A stretch of 64,000 nucleotides of DNA from Jannaschia sp. Os4. GTDB taxonomy: Bacteria > Pseudomonadota > Alphaproteobacteria > Rhodobacterales > Rhodobacteraceae. The stretch is taken from assembly GCF_016820245.1 (NCBI RefSeq), contig NZ_JAFCAR010000003.1, forward strand, positions 267,001 through 331,000, given 5' to 3'. This document shows positions 60,025 to 64,000 of the stretch, piece by piece. Made by a program: the position numbers and the translations under genes. The notes under the pieces were generated by a model, which saw nothing but the letters and a program-made list of their open reading frames with translations, ran no database searches and was not told the origin of the DNA. Numbering within the stretch: the stretch's first letter is position 1; each line of letters opens with the position of its first letter.

Positions 60025-60140
60025 CCGCCGTGGAAATTCAGGTCGCGCTCATGGGGCTCGCCCTCATTCCCATCGCCCTGATCTGGGTGCGGTGGCTGGA
60101 CGCGGCCGACCGCAAGGCCCGCGACCGCCGCGACCGCTGA
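60021..60140 (+). CDS. Tiny single-helix membrane protein (39 residues)
   Basis: One helix (VALMGLALIPIALIWVRWL) followed by a charged tail rich in Arg and Asp (DAADRKARDRRDR). Overlaps the 68-residue gene by four bases (ATGA), which supports translation. Too short for family recognition. Such proteins are sometimes small subunits of membrane complexes. Confidence 0.55.
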   Translation: MTAVEIQVALMGLALIPIALIWVRWLDAADRKARDRRDR

Positions 60141-60269
60141 CCCGCCGCTCGGGCCGATCCGGAACTTTTCGTTGACCTAGGGGCAGCCCCTCGCCCACGC
60201 TGGGCGGGCCGACCGCGTGCCCTTGGGGAAGGGAGGCGCGGGGTCCGCTCGGTTTGGGAGGACCGCCAC

Positions 60270-61538
60270 ATGACCATGACCCGCACCCTCGCCGCGCTCG
60301 CGGCGACGACCGCGCTCGCCTTGCCCGCCGCCGCCCAGCAGGACGTCGACACGCTGGGCGCCATGAAGCGCACCGACGCCGCCTTCACCCATGTCGATCA
60401 AGGCGGCGACCGGGCCGAGGCCCTGCGCGCGATCCTCGACCACGTGACCGTGCCCGAGGGCTTCGAGATCAGCCTCTATGCCGTCGTGCCCGACGCGAGG
60501 AGCATGGCCGTGGCGCCGCAGGGGACGGTGGTCTTCGCGGGCACGCGCAAGGACAAGGTCTGGTCCATCGTCGACCGCGACCGCGACCGGGTGGCCGACG
60601 ACGTGTTCGACTTCGCCCCGTCCATCGCCTTCGACATCCCCAACGGGCCGTGCTTCTCGCCCGACGGGTTCCTCTACATCGCCGAGCGCAACCGCGTCCT
60701 GCAGTTCCCGGCGGCCGAGTTCTTCTTCGAGTCCCCCGACATCGCCGTGGGCGAGGTCGTGCCGCAGGGCGAGTTGATCCCGCCGGAGGAGGAGTCGTTC
60801 AACCACTCCGCCCGCGTCTGCCGGATCGGGCCGGACGGGATGCTCTACGTGTCGCTGGGCCAGCCGCACAACGTGCAGCCGCCCGAGAAGGTGGACCTCT
60901 ACGACGAGATCGGGATCGGCGGGATCGTCCGCATGAACACCGACGGGTCGGGGCGCGAGGTCTATACGCGCGGCGTCCGCAACTCCGTCGGCCACGACTT
61001 CAGCCCCGCGACGGGCGAGCTGTGGTGGACGGACAACCAAGTGGACGGGATGGGCGACGACATCCCGCCGGGCGAGCTGAACCGCCAGACCGCCGCCGGG
61101 CAGCATTTCGGCTTCCCGTGGACCAACTCGCGCATCGAGATCATGTCCGAGGCCGAGCATCCGCGCCCCGAGGGCGTCGAGTTCGTGGAGCCGCAGCTGG
61201 AGCTGACGGCCCACGCCGCCGACCTCGGCATGTCCTTCTACCGCGGGAGCAGCTTCCCGGAGCAGTACCGCGACGGCATCTTCTGGGCGCAGCACGGCTC
61301 GTGGAACCGCACGGAGCCGGTGGGCGCGCGCGTGATGTTCACGCGGATCGACCCGGAGACGGGCGACGCCGTGGGGGCCGAGGTCTTCGCCGACGGCTGG
61401 CTGGACGAGGCCACGGGCGAGTATCGCGGCCGCCCGATGGACGTGGCCTTCCTGCGCGACGGCTCGATGCTGGTGTCCGACGACTTCGCGGGCGCGATCT
61501 GGCGCATCGCCTACGCCCCGCAGGACGGCGACGGGTGA
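60270..61538 (+). CDS. Secreted PQQ-dependent sugar/sorbosone dehydrogenase family protein
   Basis: A 422-residue beta-propeller protein. Signal peptide about residues 1-23 (MTMTRTLAALAATTALALPAAAQ). VTVPEGFEISLYAVVPDARSMAVAPQGTVVFAGTR is the family start. FTRGVRNSVGHDFSP-like residues (YTRGVRNSVGHDFSPATGELWWTDN) and HFGFPW are conserved in soluble glucose/sorbosone dehydrogenases that use PQQ. It probably oxidises an alcohol or aldehyde in the periplasm. The next gene is a coupled diheme cytochrome c that would accept the electrons. Ribosome site GGGAGGACCGCC. Confidence 0.88.
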   Translation: MTMTRTLAALAATTALALPAAAQQDVDTLGAMKRTDAAFTHVDQGGDRAEALRAILDHVTVPEGFEISLYAVVPDARSMAVAPQGTVVFAGTRKDKVWSIVDRDRDRVADDVFDFAPSIAFDIPNGPCFSPDGFLYIAERNRVLQFPAAEFFFESPDIAVGEVVPQGELIPPEEESFNHSARVCRIGPDGMLYVSLGQPHNVQPPEKVDLYDEIGIGGIVRMNTDGSGREVYTRGVRNSVGHDFSPATGELWWTDNQVDGMGDDIPPGELNRQTAAGQHFGFPWTNSRIEIMSEAEHPRPEGVEFVEPQLELTAHAADLGMSFYRGSSFPEQYRDGIFWAQHGSWNRTEPVGARVMFTRIDPETGDAVGAEVFADGWLDEATGEYRGRPMDVAFLRDGSMLVSDDFAGAIWRIAYAPQDGDG

Positions 61539-62104
61539 GGGCGGGCGCCCTCCTCCTCGGCGGGCTGATGCTCGCCGGGGAGGCCCCGCGCCCGGCCGCC
61601 GCGCAGGATCTCGACGCCGGGCGCGCGGTGGCGGGCATGTGCCGGACGTGCCACGGGCTGGACGGCTACGCCCGCATCCCGGTCGCCCCCCATATCGGGG
61701 GCGAGCCGGAGGCCTACCTCGCGGCCCAGCTCGCCGCGTTCAAGTCGGGCGCGCGCGAGCACGAGATGATGAGCATCGTGGCCGCCACGCTGTCCGAGCG
61801 GCAGATCGCCGACGTGGCCGCGTGGTACGCCGCGCCCACCGCGACGGCGGTCGCGCCGGAGGGCGAGGCGCCGACCCTCTGCGCGTCGTGCCACGGCGCG
61901 GACGGGATCGCGGTGGTGGCGGACGCGCCCAACCTCGCCGGCGAGGCGGCGGCCTACACCGTCACGCAACTCAAGGCGTTCCGCTCCGGCGCCCGCGCCC
62001 ACGAGGCGATGAGCGCCATCGCCGCCGACCTCTCGGACGCCGAGATGCGCGCCGCCGCCGACTGGTACGCCGCCGCCACGCTGGAGATCGCGCCGCCCGG
62101 CTGA
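61535..62104 (+). CDS. Diheme cytochrome c, secreted
   Basis: A 189-residue protein with a signal peptide (VRAGALLLGGLMLAGEAPRPAAA). Two CxxCH heme-attachment sites are seen: CRTCHG (about residue 36) and CASCHG (about residue 116), in two repeats with AYLAAQLAAFKSGAREHEMMS and AYTVTQLKAFRSGARAHEAMS. This is the cytochrome c4-like layout. GTG start at 61535 overlaps the PQQ dehydrogenase stop (GTGA), so the two form one electron-transfer unit: substrate, PQQ, cytochrome, terminal oxidase. Confidence 0.92.
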   Translation: MRAGALLLGGLMLAGEAPRPAAAQDLDAGRAVAGMCRTCHGLDGYARIPVAPHIGGEPEAYLAAQLAAFKSGAREHEMMSIVAATLSERQIADVAAWYAAPTATAVAPEGEAPTLCASCHGADGIAVVADAPNLAGEAAAYTVTQLKAFRSGARAHEAMSAIAADLSDAEMRAAADWYAAATLEIAPPG

Positions 62105-62199
62105 GCCCGCGCGCATTCCCCCCTAGCCCCACGCCTCCGCCTGTGCCTACCCTCCCCCCAGAGGGACCGGGAGGGTCCCCGCACAAGGGAGGGAGCTTC

Positions 62200-63267
62200 A
62201 TGCTCGACAAACTGCTCAAGGCCGCCTGCGTGGCGTCGATCGCGATGGGGCCCGCCACGGCCGCCTTCGCCGACGGCCACGCGATCAACATCCGCGCCAC
62301 CGCCAACTCCAACGAGAACGACGAGGACTACGACGGCCTCGTGGTGTTCAAGAACTACGTGGAGAACGCGTCCAACGGCGCGATCACCGTCGAGCTCTTC
62401 ATCGGCACGCAGCTCTGCTCCAACGGGGCCGAGTGCCTGCAGGGCGTGGCCGACGGCTCCATCGACGTCTTCGTCACCACCTCCGGGGGGGCGGCGGGCA
62501 TCTTCCCCTACGTGCAGATCTTCGACCTGCCCTACCTCATGGCCGACGACCGCATCGCGGAAGAAGTGCTCACCAACACCGACCTCGTCCGCCAGATGCG
62601 CGCCAAGGCGCTGGAGGACTCGGGCGACGCGATCCGCATCATGACGGTGGGCAACACCGGCGGCTGGCGCAACTTCGCCAACACCCAGCGCCCCGTGCAG
62701 GAGCCGGGCGACCTCGCGGGCCTCAAGATCCGCACCGTGGTGGCCGACTTGCCCCAGGAGCTGGTCCGCGCCCTGGGCGCCTCGCCCACGCCGATCCCGT
62801 GGCCCGAGCTGTTCACCTCGCTCCAGACCGGCGTGGTCGAGGGGTCCAAGAACGGCATCACCGACATCATGGGCATGAAGTTCCCCGACGCCGGCCTGCA
62901 ATACGTCACGCTCGACGGGCATGCCTACATGGCGGCCATCTGGGTCATGAACAATGAGAAGTTCATGTCGATGGACGACGACATGAAGCGCGTCATCGTC
63001 GACGGCTTCTCCGCGCTGCAGCAGGCCACCTTCGCCTCGCCCAAGCGCAAGTCGATCCAAGCCTACGAGGACTTCGTGGCCGGCGGCGGCAACCTCTACG
63101 TCCCCACGCCCGAGCAGAAGCAGGCGTTCCAGGACGCGGCGGCGCCCGTGTACGACTGGTTCGCGGCCAACGTGGACGGCGGCGAGGAGATGCTCGCCAA
63201 CTTCCGCGCGGCGATCGCCGAGGCCGAGGAGAGCATCGGCGCGGCGCGCATGGCGGACATGGAGTGA
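62200..63267 (+). CDS. TRAP transporter substrate-binding protein (DctP type), second TRAP system
   Basis: A 355-residue periplasmic receptor. Signal peptide about residues 1-26 (ending AAFADG). INIRATANSNENDEDYDGLVVFKNYVENASNGAITVELFIGTQLC and GLKIRTVVADLPQELVRALGASPTPIPWPELFTSLQTGVVEG are DctP-like, with the carboxylate-binding Arg in KIRT. Two cysteines (SNGAEC) near residue 75 are unusual. Strong ribosome site AAGGGAGGGAGC. Together with the permeases at 57880-59774 it completes a TRAP importer; a perfect hairpin terminator follows. Confidence 0.92.
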   Translation: MLDKLLKAACVASIAMGPATAAFADGHAINIRATANSNENDEDYDGLVVFKNYVENASNGAITVELFIGTQLCSNGAECLQGVADGSIDVFVTTSGGAAGIFPYVQIFDLPYLMADDRIAEEVLTNTDLVRQMRAKALEDSGDAIRIMTVGNTGGWRNFANTQRPVQEPGDLAGLKIRTVVADLPQELVRALGASPTPIPWPELFTSLQTGVVEGSKNGITDIMGMKFPDAGLQYVTLDGHAYMAAIWVMNNEKFMSMDDDMKRVIVDGFSALQQATFASPKRKSIQAYEDFVAGGGNLYVPTPEQKQAFQDAAAPVYDWFAANVDGGEEMLANFRAAIAEAEESIGAARMADME

Positions 63268-63271
63268 GAGA

Positions 63272-63303
63272 AAAGATGGAGCGGCGTTTGCCGCTCCATC
63301 TTT
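63272..63303 (+). terminator. Perfect 14-bp terminator hairpin after second TRAP binding protein
   Basis: Arms 63272-63285 and 63290-63303 pair perfectly with a GTTT loop; the right arm ends CTTT. It lies 4 bases past the stop codon of the TRAP binding protein. GC drops sharply after it. Confidence 0.8.
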
Positions 63304-63341
63304 GTAGACTATCGACACAGCCTTCTAGACGTACCGCACAC

Positions 63342-63755
63342 ATGAGCCGAACCTTTCTTGTTTCATTCTTTCTACTAATATACTTCTTCGTATCGCTCGC
63401 CGTATTTGTGATCGCCGCTACATCGGTGATAGGGCAGCCTCGTAGTGAGCTAAATAAACTTCTGACGGAAGCAATTTCTAATCCGGCGGCCTCTGGAATA
63501 TCTGGAGCAGATTCTGGCATCGAGATAGCGCATCTAACATGCTCGTTAGAGACATTTCGATTGGTCGCCGGTGTCGCAGGACAGGCCTTTTCGATGGTCT
63601 ATGAGCCTGCTTTTGTTTCCGATATCTACCGCCTGATATTTGGTGGTACACCCATACCTGGAAGTTGCGAATCGGAAACTCGAATGTTGGCAGAGCAGTT
63701 TCCTGGTTCGAGATTTGCGCAAGAATTCTATATGATTTCCCGGAGTGGCGGCTAA
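63342..63755 (+). CDS. Unrecognised membrane-anchored protein in an AT-rich island
   Basis: A 137-residue ORF. One N-terminal helix (FLVSFFLLIYFFVSLAVFVIAATSV, about residues 5-29), then a soluble region with a Cys pair (LTCSLETF and PGSCESE). Base composition and codon use are clearly different from neighbours, with many A/T-ending codons. The ATG at 63342 has no clear ribosome site; the frame starts earlier at 63264, but that part overlaps the terminator. No known family. Possibly acquired horizontally or an orphan envelope protein. Confidence 0.55.
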   Translation: MSRTFLVSFFLLIYFFVSLAVFVIAATSVIGQPRSELNKLLTEAISNPAASGISGADSGIEIAHLTCSLETFRLVAGVAGQAFSMVYEPAFVSDIYRLIFGGTPIPGSCESETRMLAEQFPGSRFAQEFYMISRSGG

Positions 63756-63759
63756 TACG

Positions 63760-64000
63760 CTATCGAAACGGATACATCCAAGCCTTGTAGTCTCCCACCA
63801 GCTCCAGCGCATAGGCCACCTGCGCGGGGGTCATCTTCTTCACCACCTCCTCCTGCGAGATGGCCGCGTCCGGGTCGCCGCCGATGGCCGAGAGCACGTA
63901 CCACATGTAGGCCCGCACGAGGTCCGGGGCGGGCAGCCCGATCCCCTCCTCGTAATACCAGCCGACCCCCGACTGCGCCCCCGGATGGCCCTTCATGGCC
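63760..64000 (-). CDS. Sel1-repeat protein, partial (N-terminus beyond window)
   Basis: The frame is open to the right edge of the window. It reads AMKGHPGAQSGVGWYYEEGIGLPAPDLVRAYMWYVLSAIGGDPDAA, a Sel1/TPR-like repeat with the usual A-x-G-W-x-Y-x-x-G and A-Y-M-W-Y-x-x-A pattern, then a C-terminal MTPAQVAYALELV tail. Sel1 proteins mediate protein-protein contacts. The AT-rich island ends just before its stop codon. Confidence 0.8.
   Translation of the reverse strand, partial: AMKGHPGAQSGVGWYYEEGIGLPAPDLVRAYMWYVLSAIGGDPDAAISQEEVVKKMTPAQVAYALELVGDYKAWMYPFR

Noticed and set aside
1-64000. CRISPR arrays, tRNA/rRNA genes, insertion sequences, prophage
   Set aside because: I saw no regularly spaced direct repeats, no transposase or integrase proteins, and no recognisable tRNA or rRNA sequence.

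Overview
The window is about 70% GC or higher, densely packed, with many 1-4 base gene overlaps (ATGA, GTGA, TTGA, CTAG). Gene content and style point to an alphaproteobacterium of the Rhodobacteraceae/Roseobacter group: VPLPA-CTERM proteins, TRAP transporters, dimethylglycine/sarcosine-type FAD-GcvT oxidoreductases, a DUF1285-MoxR-DUF58-DUF4159 cluster, and a GC-rich intergenic repeat of a kind I associate with this family. I see no rRNA, tRNA, CRISPR, IS element or prophage. No gene-free stretch exceeds 300 bases. The two longest are 402-692, which holds a strong terminator for leuD, and 5834-6113, where I see nothing convincing.

1-9,588: a truncated membrane protein, leuD, a divergent pair (DUF4198 and HupE/UreJ-like) whose start codons overlap, map, a gamma-glutamyltransferase, an RsbV/RsbW-like switch pair, then a thiolase followed by free-Met-R-sulfoxide reductase, MOSC and GNAT genes. 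9,585-17,265: a D-xylose module in which a ROK regulator (with a coupled secreted VCBS/CRTAC1-like protein) faces xylF-xylH-xylG-xylB. A perfect inverted repeat in the AT-rich divergent promoter is the likely operator. 17,262-38,954: mostly housekeeping and metabolic singletons. These include two tandem VPLPA-CTERM paralogues, two FAD oxidoreductases of N-methyl amino acid type, EamA/TetR/NTF2-like, an ABC ATPase, hemolysin III, an EEP nuclease, polA, MFS, LysR, a class II aldolase, a GATase, an rRNA pseudouridine synthase, and small stress or redox enzymes.

38,379-45,630: DUF1285, then a MoxR ATPase operon (MoxR, DUF58, BatA/DUF4159, large membrane protein), a cell-envelope or chaperone-like module.

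45,715-63,267: the most interesting region, an aerobic benzoyl-CoA (box) pathway cluster. It has benzoate-CoA ligase, BoxC, BoxB, BoxA and a hotdog thioesterase. An SDR, an alpha/beta hydrolase and a DUF309 protein accompany them. Two complete TRAP transporters flank the pathway. Three promoters in the region (first TRAP operon, ligase operon, boxCBA) carry paired TGCA-N6-TGC(A/C/G) half-sites about one helical turn apart, which looks like one regulon controlled by a BoxR/BzdR-type repressor encoded outside the window. A 51-residue protein with a ferredoxin-like CxxCxxCxxxC pattern lies between boxB and boxA. The second TRAP system has its permeases separated from its binding protein by two tiny membrane proteins, a secreted PQQ-type dehydrogenase and a diheme cytochrome c. 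This suggests periplasmic oxidation linked to uptake. Neither boxD (semialdehyde dehydrogenase) nor boxR is present here.

63,300-64,000: a short AT-rich island with an unrecognised membrane-anchored ORF, then the end of a Sel1-repeat protein that runs off the window.
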